Source: Theobroma cacao (Eukaryota > Streptophyta > Magnoliopsida > Malvales > Malvaceae). From it: 64,000 nt of DNA. Below are positions 50,432-61,826 of this stretch, in pieces (positions within the stretch are counted from its first letter, which is position 1; each line of letters begins with the position of its first letter). Position numbers and translations under genes: made by a program. The stretch covers positions 6,726,003 through 6,790,002 of the forward strand of contig NC_030854.1 in the NCBI RefSeq assembly GCF_000208745.1, given 5' to 3'. The notes beneath the pieces were generated by a model, which was given only the letters and a program-made list of their open reading frames with translations, had not been told where the DNA came from and searched no databases.

Positions 50432-52700
50432 GATAGATTTTTATCCTATATAAACCAACATATATGATTATTAGTCATTAACGCAAATTATATAATCATA
50501 AAGATAAGGTTTTAGAATCTTATATGATTATTCTCAATATTTTATAAAGATAATAACCCTCATCTACTATTTCAAGAAATTTAACCTTTGGACTTCTTAT
50601 TGAGCTAGGACCTTTTTCATCCCACCATGACCTTGAGTGACTCAACAAGCCATAATGAAACTAATTAGGTAGTTAACTTAGCTTATCAATTGTATCTTAT
50701 ACAATTCCTAGATCAGTTAGGTGACAACTCTTTGTCTAAATACATCATATATATTTTGCCTAACTATACCTCTAATACTACGTGGTCATGTGTGACACAT
50801 CCGAATAACATGGTACTAGTTGAGGAAGACCCATCAATAACTCAAACGTACTCGTGTAAAAGTTTGGCCTTGAGTGACTCAACAAGCCTCCAATTGAAAG
50901 AGCAGCCTGGTTGTCTTGTTATATGGTGGAAAGTAACTTTTTGACTCAATATATTAATGAGGGATTTTTATTTATTAATTCATTAATTAAGGTCTCATTG
51001 ATTTGAAGTTGTTATTGACATGCATAACATTTATCACATTTCACATATATCATATATACATAAATATATATATACTGAAAAATAAATCTATCTCATGCCA
51101 ACTACTAGAATGATTGTGGACTTTACTAATTCTAATTCCTTGAGCCATTAAGGAAATTAGTTGGTCAAATTCCTAGGGGATTTACACAAATATTGTCTTC
51201 TAGTTTTGCTTGTAATCTCTTTGAATCTCCATGGCGCCTTTGGATCTCCATCTTCGATTTACAAAAATTTTTCTAACTCTAGTTTTACACTTTGATGTAA
51301 TTAATTACATTTTATAATCAAGAAACCTCGAGTTACATTCGAGGGGAGTTAGGTGAGAAAAGAATTTTACAACCCAGAGAAAATAGAGATAAGGAAGGGT
51401 GCGCAGACCTTATTTTAAAATAAATATCATAAGAAATAAATTTAACCATCCATGACCTAATCTTCAAAGGTCTAAGTTCATAATCATCCTCATACTTTAT
51501 AATCACAATCAAAAGCATAGAAATAAATGCAAACTCAATATCACTTGGTGATCTTGTGTGTTATTTAAGAAAAACATCAATTAATTCACTTAAAGTGCTA
51601 GACTCAAATTATTTGGTATTGTTTTATTTCAATTTAGTGTTTAAGAAATTCTCATTTTCAAAACACTTAAAGTAAACATTTTACTCCTTATTTCTTATTA
51701 GAAATTCATTGAAATAAAACTTTCCTTTTTAAGACTTTTCATTTTAATTCTTTCCATAATTAAAACTCCTTTTAATCTTGGAAACTTCTTTATTTTAGGT
51801 AAACTTCCTAAAATATATCCAAGACAACATTTTAATTTCTAACATTTTGAACATGTATTAGTTTCCTAAATTGTATGTTGTTTAAGTTACCTAAATGGTG
51901 ACTTAACTAATTTTTGGAAACTTCTAGTCAAACCAAAATTTTAAGGAAAGTTCAATGCTATCACATAACTTTAGGAATTTCTTTTAAAGTAGGAAACTAT
52001 TTCCTGTGAATTTTCCAAATTAAAATACTATCTTTAATTTTAGGAATTGCTTTTAGAGTAGGAAACAATTTTCTATTTTTTATGAATCACCCAAAATTAA
52101 AGTAGATGGCATTTAAGTGCTCTTAAAACTCCATAAATCATGAGTCAAACTCATGAAAAAGCTGTTGAAAATTTTCACCAAGTGTGTTGAACAATTAAAC
52201 AAAAAATTCACGAAGAATTAAGCCCCCAAAAGCGATCATAGCTACCTAACATTTTCTACATTGAATCTTTGTTGTTTTGGAACTTGAAAACATGATTTTT
52301 ATGAACCTTTTTCATAATAAATCAAGTTTGGCCAAAACATGAAGTAATTTAATTTGATAAAAAAATTTATAATAATTAAAGACTTGTTCATAACACTTAC
52401 CCAATGTTAGTAAAAATAATCGGCACATTAGTCCCCAAAACATCTCAAAACTATTCGGTTTTAACTTGGTTTCGCAAGCCTTTTAATCCATTCATTAATT
52501 CTTCAATTAAACATGATTTTAAACCTTTTAAAACATGTTTTAATGAATTAATTACATGCTGTCCGGATTTCAATTAAAACAAAAAAACAAATTTTAAAGA
52601 AAGCCTTTAAAATTGATATATACCATTAATACACAAATCAATCCTATTGATTATCACTAAGAATCAAGCATGCAAATTGCATAAAAAACATCAAACAAAA

Positions 52701-52713
52701 GCTCTGATACCAC
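52701..52713 (-). other. Primer binding site (tRNA-iMet)
   Basis: On the minus strand GTGGTATCAGAGC directly follows the 5' LTR end CCCTGCA. It contains the exact plant Copia primer binding site TGGTATCAGAGC. Confidence 0.9.
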
Positions 52714-54484
52714 TGCAGGGATTCGACCTCATACTCAAATGAGAAAATAATCAAAAATTAAAAATGTAACGCAGTGAAAAAATAAACTGGTATTTAATCA
52801 AAGAAACAGTTGAATTCTATAGGATCTATGTTTGTGTTTTTCATGTAACTTTTAAATTAATTATGAATACTTATAAGTTTAATAGTTACATACCTTGCTC
52901 TAGATATCGTAATCAAAAGCCAATTAAATTCAAAATATTTGCTTCTTCATCTTTAGGATTTGTCAAATCTTCAGTCACTCAAGTGTTTGGCCTCTAATAG
53001 TAATCCACACAGTGACCGAATAAGACCTTCTCAAAGGTAGGACTTTTATTTGTACTAGCAAGTTTTGTTTCTAAACCAAAAAGATAAAAAATTCTTGCCG
53101 AATCTTATTTTTGTCAGACAAAGAAAACTATTTTTCTTTTCTTATTTTATGAAATGGTTGAGAAGTGGCTGGAGATTTGGAGTTTTAGTTTGCTAACATA
53201 ACATATTTATATAGCTAAACTAAGTTGTAACCCTAAATACAACAGTTGTATATTAATTTAATTAAGTTTCTGTGAACTTAAGTAATTTACCACTTTATTT
53301 GATCTCTTTCAATTAAGTCCAACTTAATTAAATGTTCTTATTTAATCTCAATCATGTCACTTAATGTGTGTGACTCATTAGTCTTCTAAAATGTTGGCAA
53401 TAAATATAAATCCTAATCAAATATCAATTTGATAATTTATATTTATAAATCATGAGCAGCATTTAGCAAAACATCATAACCACCCAAATGTTAGACAGTC
53501 AATTAAAGAATTTGACAAAGCCCTTCAGTGATAAGCCTCTCAGTGCAATACGATCTTTTCATCAAATATCCCGGATATATCATTAAGCATGGCTCGGTGT
53601 CTATTGATGACATTCCATATTAGTTCTCATAATTCATGACTAACGTTATGAATTTAGGAAACTAACTTTCCCTAAATTCATCATGCTTTGGCCAAATACT
53701 TTATACAAGTTAATCAAGGATTGAGAACAAGTGAGATACATCCCCTCATATCACTTGGGGTGATGAATCCTCTCTTGACCACTCATTCACCTTCGCATAA
53801 TCAAGGATTGAGAACAAGTGAGATACATCCCCTCATATCACTTAAGGTGATGAATCCTCTCTTGACCACTCATTCACCTTCGCATGCTTCATGGCATACC
53901 CAAAAAACACCATGTTTAGGCATCTAGTCACTTCCAAACCTGTATGGGTGAAATCAAAGTATGTCATTCCCCATACAAGATGACTTGGTGTCTCAAGTTA
54001 GAGGACTAGTTGCACGACTATTACATGAGAACATACTCCATAGACACTTGAGTGAAATACCAAATGGAGTTCTTATAGCAGGTCAGTTCAGTGAACTTGT
54101 TCTTTAACAAGCACCTACATGTTATCCTTAAGTATCCCATATATTTCAATCTATGAGATCGATTGCTTACATCCCAAGTAAGGATGCTTAACATGTACCA
54201 GTCTTTGAGCATTGTCAATGCCCTATCTTGACAATACAATGACTAAGAACAATTTTAGGAACATGACTTTAATGCATAATGATCTCATAATTGTAACAAC
54301 TTTGCAATTCTCTGGCTAGACCTTTATGTTCCATGGGATTCATTCAATTAGTACTTAATAACTCCTTATTATTGCACTAACATGAAGGAAAACCTTTATC
54401 ACATATAGTTATGTGATTAAGTATGTATTAATGACAATATATATTCTTTGATCAATCCAATTGGCTCAAAGGCATATACCAACA
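52714..54484 (-). repeat. 5' LTR of the Copia-type element
   Basis: 1771 bp, plus-strand start TGCAGGGATTCGACC and end GGCATATACCAACA, followed by TSD TTTCG. It differs from the left LTR by scattered substitutions, an 87-bp tandem duplication at 53714-53887, and an extra piece of about 50-60 bp near 54,380-54,430. The left LTR, or the shared ancestor, lacks both. Confidence 0.85.
53714..53887 (+). repeat. 87-bp tandem duplication within the right LTR
   Basis: Units 53714-53800 and 53801-53887 each begin TCAAGGATTGAGAACAAGTG and end in CTTCGCAT plus two bases; they differ at only a few positions. The left LTR has one unit (from about 44,019). The duplication creates a meaningless open frame with a repeated peptide. 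Confidence 0.9.
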
Positions 54485-54489
54485 TTTCG

Positions 54490-55100
54490 TACAAGGTAAT
54501 TTCCATGAAGCAAGGCAAGTGATTAACAAGTTTTGTGTCAGGGTTCATACCATTTAATTCATTGAGTCTCATGATTTTGTTCGACAAAAAGAATTTCATA
54601 GATTGAAGATGATGCGAACACTTAAATAATTTTAGTGTACAATCGATATTGGATTCTTTATTTTGCTCTATTGAACCTTATAATTATCTCACAAAAAACA
54701 CCTTATTAGTCAAAGATGGTGTGATCACTTCAAATACCCAGTCTCATTTCACTAAAGGTACAGGAGAAAGGCAAGGGCAACACTCCATTTATGAATATCG
54801 GTGCCTAACCTACTTCTATACTTAATAGTGTTGCCTGATTGTGTTTCCTTACCATAACATATATTTATTTTTTCTCGTACGTAAGACAAACCTAACACTC
54901 TTTACCATAAATTTGTACCCCTCCTAAATTTTGATCCACGTGACATGTCATGGGTTTTTTTTTTTGGGTGAGCTGTCGTGATACTTTTTGTTAACAATTA
55001 ATAAAATCTTATTTTTCATGTTAAAAATTGAAACATTATTTGAAAAAACTACTTGTTGATCATAAATGCATTTTTTTTTTTACAGTCTCATGGGGTACAA
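54490..55100. other. AT-rich sequence between two transposons
   Basis: No gene was recognised. This is the right flank of the Copia-type insertion, ending at the left inverted repeat of the next element. Confidence 0.45.
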
Positions 55101-55104
55101 ACTA

Positions 55105-58100
55105 AAAAGTTCCTTCACAACACTTCAAAATGACACTTTGATTCTTTTGATTCAAAATGATGCCTTGAATCCTTTGGCTGTTAACACCATTAGTTAACGG
55201 TTAAAAAAATTATGACTAATACTACATAAATATTTTAAGACACAAATGCACTCTAAAAGAAAATCTGCTCATATTTTCTTTAAAAACTTAATAAAATTCA
55301 TTTTAATATTTAATAAAATTCAATATTTGATAGAGAATAAAAAAACTTAAAACTTAATAAAATTCTAAAACAAGATTTGTGAATGCGGTAGTTTATCTCA
55401 CTTTGATACTTAATAAATTCAATATTTGGCAGAGAAGAAAAAAAAACTTAAATCTTTTCATATATAGTAATCAAGTTAAAATTATGTCACCCTAACCTAG
55501 TCTCAAAGAACAAATTTTGGGTAAAAATTTTTCAACAAAATTAGTAAACGAGTAAGAAATTAATATCTTGACCCAACACTATCAAATTTGAAATATCCAT
55601 TATTGAACAAAACATTTACTTTGTAATACATTCTTTTCAATGAAAAGAAATTCTTAAATAGTTGGAAAAATAAAGTGTTTGATGAAAATAGATTTTATGT
55701 CAAAAAAGAAGTTTATGGTTTTTAAGGTAGATACAACTTCAAATTTCCAAGTCTTCAAATAAAAAAAAATTATTAAGGTTTTAGAGGGAACAATGAGCAA
55801 ATCTTTTTAAATTTTTTTTTAAATTAAAAAATAATATAAAAGGTATTTATCACGACTCGAAATTTTCCTCGAGTCCGTGACAATCGCCGCGATGCCCCGA
55901 TCGACACTCATTACTTGGAATGTCAACCGGAACCCCGCAAGGCTTTAATATCAGCTTCTCATTTCCCCTATGAGTAGCCAAATATCATGTTCTAAAAGAT
56001 TTTAAGCTATTTTCAACTTAAAACAAATAAAATAATAATTTTCGTCTCACAGGGGTATTTTGGTCATTTTTCCTAAAAATTTTGAAACTAGCTAAAATGT
56101 AATATACAAGTACAAAACACATAATTAATAATCAAAATGAGTTTAAAAGTCTAAAATCTTCATTTAAAATGAAATTATGATTATTTGGATATAATAAGAA
56201 AATAAAAAGAATATTAAGTAAAATATTCTATTTTCTTATAAAACAATAATTTTAGAACACTGCGTAAATAATAATTTTTTATAGCGTAAAAGCAAAATAA
56301 ATTCCTATATACAGTAGTACAGATAACTAGAGTATGAAATTTAATTTATAGTAACAAGTGGGTCCCCCGAATATTCAAAAGTAAAAAGGACTATGAACCT
56401 ACAGTTTGGAAAATGCAATTCCCATGGTAGTCCTCGATGCGATCAGCTATCTACAGTCTATTCTGAGCCTGAGTGAGATTATAAAATCCCAGTGAGTAAA
56501 CAAATACCATCTAAAATATCTAAAGTTGAGTAAATAGAGACAGATAAAATAAATCATCATACTTTAATTTATCATCTTTCAACTCATTTCAACCAAATAA
56601 AATTCAATTCATTTAAATCGAGTAATCAACATGGCTTATGAATTTCTTAAAACTTGGCTCATGCCAAAAATTATTCTCATACTCAGTTATCAGGGATACC
56701 TTGGCCGAGGGCTATCCCAAACCGAGTTCATCAAGGCTATTAAAAAGTTATATACTCATAAATCATGTTTTTATTTAGAAAATATAACCGTTCCTTGGCG
56801 TTGGCCGAGTTCCCCCTCATGTGGTGGTTTGGCGTGAAGTGAACTCTAAAAGTTATACCTCGGGAGTTACCCTACTCGCCTCTCCAACCGAGGTAAAATA
56901 TGTTAGGATTCCATGCCCCTATAATAAGCTAGTCCACAGAACTTAGCCCACTGCAACAAGCAATACCCACCATACAATAAAATTCAATAACATGATATGG
57001 CAATTATCGTAATTCACAGCATTTCAAGGTTAATTATATAGTTCATATATTTCAACACAAATATCAATTCGGCCATTCATGCAAATATTGTCATAAGCCA
57101 TTCGATTTAAATCATAAACTTACAACATATCAGTGGTCTCCAATTACTCTATTTTTCAAAATCATTATTCAATTTCAAGACAATTTATAAAATCATTTTG
57201 TTTAAACACATTTTGTTTATAAAACATAAAGATTTGCCATTTAAACTCATTTTCTATAAAATCATAAAATCGAATAAAAATCACTTTAGATAATTAAGAC
57301 GATAGTAAGGTTACTCACTATTTCAGGAGTCAAATTTCTATAGTACTTCGACTATCGATCCTCGGGTACAATTTCCTTGCCCTTATCGGAGGACTCACCA
57401 CCTTGACACAGTACAAAATCGAGAAACTTACTACATTGGTACTAAATCGAAATTAAACTAATTGAGACTAATGCATGATATGGAATGCAAAATGTCCGAT
57501 TAATCACTTAAATGTGATATTCGACCTAAGTCACACTATACTCGGTCTAATCGGCTAAAATCTCCAATTTGACTCCAAATCAATTCTTCTCATTTTCTAC
57601 ACTCCAATTATACCTAAATTACCTCAGTGACTGTGAATAAGATTCAATTTATCAGTCCCAGATCAATAATCACACATGTCTATACGTTAAGCAAAAATTC
57701 AAATTTTCACACCAAAATTTCTCATTTAATTTCTAACCTCACTAAACATCAAATATCACCAAAATATCATGAAATATCATCAATTTTAGCCTCAATATTC
57801 TCCCTAGAAAATTCGGCTTCTTATGGGTAATGGGAGAAAATGAATTTTTCTTGTTGGCTTTTCTTGCTACACATCACTAACTAACTAAAAACACTAACAT
57901 AACTCGAAATCAAATCAATCCAACATCATTCTCTCTCCATACCCATCAGGCCAGCCATGAATTCACCATGAAAACATGAAATTTAACCATGAAAAATAAG
58001 GAGAAATGCATGGGAAAGGTAGATCACAAGTCAAAATCAAGAAATTTTACCTTTGATTGCTTGATTACTTGAAATCCACCAATTTTCCCTTGAATTTTCC

Positions 58101-58952
58101 CACCTAGGGTTGTTGTTCTTCTTTTCTTCCTTTGTTCTTCCCTTTGTTTTCCTTTGGCCGGCCATATGAAGAAAATGGGCTGATTTTGTGCTAAATTTAA
58201 AGTTAAATAATAAATGGTTATAAACTTGACACATGTCACCTTATTATTGGTCCATGTGTCATTTCTTAACTATTAAGCTTTCTCTCTCCACCATATAAAT
58301 TCCTTCCATTATCCATGATAATATTGGATAAAATTCATGTGCTGGACAAGTGTCGGTGGTGTAAAATTACAATTTTGCCACTGAGGTGGCCAAATTACCA
58401 TTTTACCCCTATGCTCCGAAAAATGTCGAAATTAAAATTTTGCACTTCTCAACCTCAAATCATACTCCAATAAGTCAAATGTGATCAAAATCTTTCAAAA
58501 AATTTTCTATTTTATCCTCGAGTGGCAATATTACCATTTTACCCTTGGATAGTGAAATTTTCGATTTAACTCCAAATTAATCCTTGAACTCCAAATCACC
58601 ATTTTAAATCATTCTTGGACTGTAAAATTTTCAATTTCACCCTATAATCTCTATTTGATCCAGTTCGAGGCTTAAATCAACTTTGTTGTACCTCTAGGTA
58701 CAATACCGACTTTTGTAAATTTTTCGGAACTCTCCTAGCATGCAAATATGCTATCCATCACATGTATGTCATGACAGGTATTTTATAAGGTCGGGCTTTA
58801 TAGTATTTACATCTTAAAATATTTATGTATTATTAAGTCTATTTTTTTTTAATAATTGACTAACGGTATAAACTGTTAAGGACCAAAAATGTCATTTTTA
58901 AAAAAGGAGGACCAAAGTGTCCTTTTGAAGTATTTTGAATAGACTTTTTTGG
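55105..58952. mobile_element. TIR DNA element interrupted by a long LTR
   Basis: About 100 bases at 55105-55210 match, inverted and imperfectly, those at about 58845-58952. The words CACTTCAAAATGACACTTTG on the left and ACTTCAAAAGGACACTTTGG on the complement of the right correspond, followed by TGTTAAC and TTAACAG-type words. Between them lie about 640 bases of AT-rich filler and the solo LTR copy D. This is a MULE-like non-autonomous element; exact ends and target duplication were not resolved. Confidence 0.55.
55848..58802 (-). mobile_element. Long Gypsy-like solo LTR (copy D), 2955 bp, TSD GTATT
   Basis: It starts TATCACGACTCG and ends GGGCTTTATA on the plus strand, flanked by GTATT at 55843-55847 and 58803-58807. 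The expected TG and CA ends have become TA and TA, two transitions typical of methylated DNA decay. Blocks shared with B and E run throughout (GCAAGGCTTTAATATCAGCTTC, CCTTGGCGTTGGCCGAGT, the TTGTACCTCTAGGTACAAT end). It is closest to copy E by eye. Confidence 0.82.
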
Positions 58953-60124
58953 ATTTTACTTGATTCTTATGTAATCTCACCTCATATTCTCACTATCCAA
59001 GTTTCAAACAATATTAAGATAATATATAATATTAAAATAATTATATAAATTATTTAATTAGAATTATAATATAATATTAGTACGTAGTTAAACTACAATA
59101 CTTGAATAGATCGTTAAACTATGAATAGGATTAGTTAGTTATATATATATATATATATATACATCATTCATTTTTATAACAATATACTTTTATATTATAT
59201 ACAAAATTGTCTTTTATTCTAACCAAATGAAACCTTATCATCTTTGAAAAATTATTCTTCTAAGGTTTTAGAAAAATAGCTGTGTCAAAAGGTTTATTAT
59301 GAAAAAGGATAATGTCTCTGAATTAGATAATATAAATCTAATTATTCCATTAAAGATTATATTCTTTACCGAGATTAAGTATCCTATCCTCCAAGGATAG
59401 GTAGCAATCTTTAAAAAAAAGAAAAAAAAACGAGATTGAGATAATCAAATTAAGACTCAACCATTTTTTCAGAAGAAAAACGAACATGAAGTCAATACAA
59501 GGCCTTTAATTAATGACACTAGAGGTAAACTCGTATGTTGCACACAACTTGCCCAGCTTATACCCCTCAAGATGTGGCCCACCCGCCAAACATATCACAA
59601 CTTCCCTCCTAAGGGTCCATGTGGCAAAATTTGGGAGTCTTGTTGGAAGCCCTCATAAAGCCTCCACGTGGCCAAATGTGGAAACCCCATTGGTGCTTCT
59701 TTTTATAAAGTATAAATAAGCTTGAACCTTCAATGTTTTCCTATTTACTACATTGTTTGGGACAACTCCTTAGTTTTCACTCTAAAAATAAAGTTCGAGA
59801 TTAAAGCCTCTCTTCTTTGCTAAAAAAGGTAGAAATATCCGCTACTTCATCTCAAAATGATTAATGCACAATAAAATTAATTTATGATTAAAATGTTAAT
59901 GGCCTTAAATTGAATAAAAAGGTAGATAAAAATTAATTAAAAAAATAAAATAAACAAATCATGATTTTTTTAAATACATATATATATATTATTGGTGTAT
60001 TTTTGAAATAAAAGGTTATGTCACATAGTGTGACTATTAAATGTAGGTAAGTTTTTCATGTAAATAGTTATGTCTCTTGAAAAAGTGACATATTGAAAAA
60101 ACACTTCTAAATCTAAAGGTTATG
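58953..60124. other. AT-rich intergenic stretch with a promoter-like patch
   Basis: No coding exon was seen. An (AT)n run covers 59140-59161. At 59665-59672 there is a perfect G-box CCACGTGG, preceded by a related GTCCATGTGGC about 50 bases upstream. A TATA-like TATAAATAA lies near 59,711, after which the sequence looks like a leader (to about 59,830). This may be an orphan promoter or an old LTR; no product follows. Confidence 0.4.
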
Positions 60125-60310
60125 TGTTAAATTTAATGTTTCATTTGATTCTTAGTTTTGATTTGACAAACAAGTGATCAAAATTGTTTTTTAGATGTTC
60201 AGATAAGTCCAAATAGTCTTTGAAAAAAGTTTTAATGAAAGAGCTAAGTACTTTAAATAGAAAATAAGTAAAGAGTCTCTTCAAATCTAAAAACTGCTTT
60301 CAATCTCTTC

Positions 60311-60653
60311 ATCTATCAATAGATGAAGAAAATCTATTGATAGTTGGTTATTTTAGCACCTGGACATCAAAGACTGTGAATATCTATCTATAGATGTGCA
60401 ACATCTATCGATAAATAGTGACTATGAACAATATAAAAGGACCTTGACTTGAAGATATTGATAGATACATGATATCTATCAATAGATAGCAGCTTGAGGA
60501 TAGTTCAAAAAGACCTTAACTTGCATCTATAGGTAGATAGCTACCCAAAGATACTTCAAAATGATCATGAGTTGAATCTATATATAGATGGGCATGAATT
60601 TAAAAGTTATTGAAGGCAATCTATTGATAGATCAAGAAATCTATTGATAAATG
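60311..60653. repeat. Array of ATCTAT-N2-GATAGAT palindromes
   Basis: About ten copies of a 14-bp palindrome occur at irregular spacing of 20-60 bases; good copies are at 60311-60324 (ATCTATCAATAGAT), near 60,474, near 60,577 and near 60,619. Neighbouring copies vary only at the centre or one edge. All lie in the left half of the solo LTR, where U3 regulatory sequence would be. Confidence 0.8.
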
Positions 60654-61160
60654 ATGACCATTGGACCTTAGAACAGTGTGCTGAATGGCTATTTTCACAT
60701 TTAATGCACCCCCAACCACCTTTGAAGCTTCAACAACTTTAAATTCAAGCTCCCACAACATTTATGAATGTTAAAAGACTCTGAAACACAACGCCAAAAA
60801 GAAAAATTTAGCTAAAATCATTCAATACTCTTTTTACTCTTCTTCTGACATTTAAGTCTTCTATTGTATCATTTATTAAGCTTCATTACTTATTCTTTTC
60901 TTCACCAACCATTGCACTTAACTTATTACTCAGCCTTTAAGAGGTATTCTAGCTGCACTTATATTTCTTTCATTATTTTCACTTGAGTGGTTATACCTTA
61001 ACCGATTGAAAAGGTCGTTTTTGAGTGGCTATACCTTAACCTAGATAAAAGGTAGAGTGGTTGTACTTTAATCATAAAAAGGCATTGTATTGAAAGGTTG
61101 TACTTGATCCACAAAAGGCATTGTTTTGAATCTTTTTCTAAATAGTGGATTTGAAACTCC

Positions 61161-61586
61161 TTAGTAAATCTAAGGGAGAAAACATACGCAAGGAGACTGA
61201 ACCTTTATAAAAACCATTGTGTTGATTTTTCTCTCTCACTCATTCAATCTTGTTTCTGTTTCTAACTTTTTTTATTAGATACGAAATCAATTATCTTGTT
61301 TATTTACAAAAAGAGAATTTGACTTGAAGAAACCTCATTTTCTTGAAATTGAAAATAAATTTTTCAAAATATTTTAGTAAATCTAAGGAAAAGGACGTAA
61401 GCAAGGAGGCTGAATCTTTATAAAAACCATTATGTTGATTTTTTTCTCTCACTCATTTAATCTTGTTTGTGTTTCTAACTTCTTTTATCGGATAAGAAAT
61501 CAATTATCTTGTTTATTCACAAAAAAAATTATTTGACTTGAAGGAACCTCATTTTTTAGAAATTGAAAATTTTCAAAATAGTTAAA
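61161..61586 (+). repeat. 213-bp tandem duplication within the Copia-type solo LTR
   Basis: Unit 1 (61161-61373) and unit 2 (61374 to about 61586) share the order TTAGTAAATCTAAGG, CAAGGAG, CTTTATAAAAACCATT, TTGATTTTTCTCTC, CAATTATCTTG and GAAATTGAAAAT. They have diverged by many substitutions and small gaps, so the duplication is old. It would double the transcript-start and polyadenylation part of the LTR. Confidence 0.85.
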
Positions 61587-61646
61587 ATATTCCAATTCAC
61601 CCCTTCCTAAAACTATACACCTTGAGCTTATTGCACTAACATTATG

Positions 61647-61826
61647 AAACAACTAAAAACCAGCACAACTCAAAAGTTTGGATATGAAAAGTTATCTTTT
61701 CATATTGTAGCTCAAAGGTTATGTTTTATGGAATAAATGGTTGTCTTTTTATAAGATGATTATCAAAACAATACCTTTATCTAAGGATTATGTCTTGCAA
61801 AATGCAGAGGTATCTTTAAGACAAAG
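61647..61826. other. Short spacer between two LTR insertions
   Basis: 180 bases of older sequence with repeated AAAGGTTATG words, also seen left of the Copia-type solo LTR at 60,016-60,124, so both pieces probably belonged to one older repeat. Confidence 0.4.

Larger units (their letters stand above)
43019..54484 (-). mobile_element. Copia-type gag-only LTR retrotransposon, TSD TTTCG
   Basis: Two related LTRs (43019-44652 and 52714-54484) enclose an internal region, and TTTCG flanks the whole (43014-43018 and 54485-54489). Read on the minus strand: 5' LTR on the right, primer binding site at 52713-52701, a leader of about 2.3 kb, gag at 50431-49547, about 2 kb without recognisable pol, a polypurine tract at 44665-44653, then the 3' LTR. 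A Gypsy-like LTR (45263-48183) is nested inside. Without that insertion the internal part is about 5 kb. With gag but no protease, integrase or reverse transcriptase it is non-autonomous, either by design (TR-GAG type) or by deletion. Confidence 0.85.
60125..61641 (+). mobile_element. Copia-type solo LTR, 1517 bp, TSD TTATG
   Basis: It starts TGTTAAATTT with GATTTGACAAACAAGTGATC shortly after, as in SIRE/Maximus-type LTRs, and ends CACTAACA shortly after TTCCAATTCACCCCTT, another word typical of these LTRs. TTATG flanks both ends (60120-60124 and 61642-61646). The middle has the GTGGTTGTACTTTAAT-type words also found in this LTR group. There is no internal region. It contains the palindrome array and the 213-bp tandem duplication listed separately. 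Confidence 0.8.

Noticed and set aside
52701..52713. Possible tRNA gene fragment
   Set aside because: Only the complement of the 3' end of tRNA-iMet is present; it is the primer binding site. No cloverleaf was found in the window.
53688..53927. 79-codon frame with a repeated peptide
   Set aside because: It is a by-product of the 87-bp tandem duplication in the right LTR of the Copia-type element.
58024..58239. Two overlapping minus-strand frames near 58.1 kb
   Set aside because: They lie inside the non-coding long LTR copy D; equivalent places in copies A and B are not open.
59140..59161. (AT)n run as a possible regulatory site
   Set aside because: It is a simple microsatellite with no supporting context.
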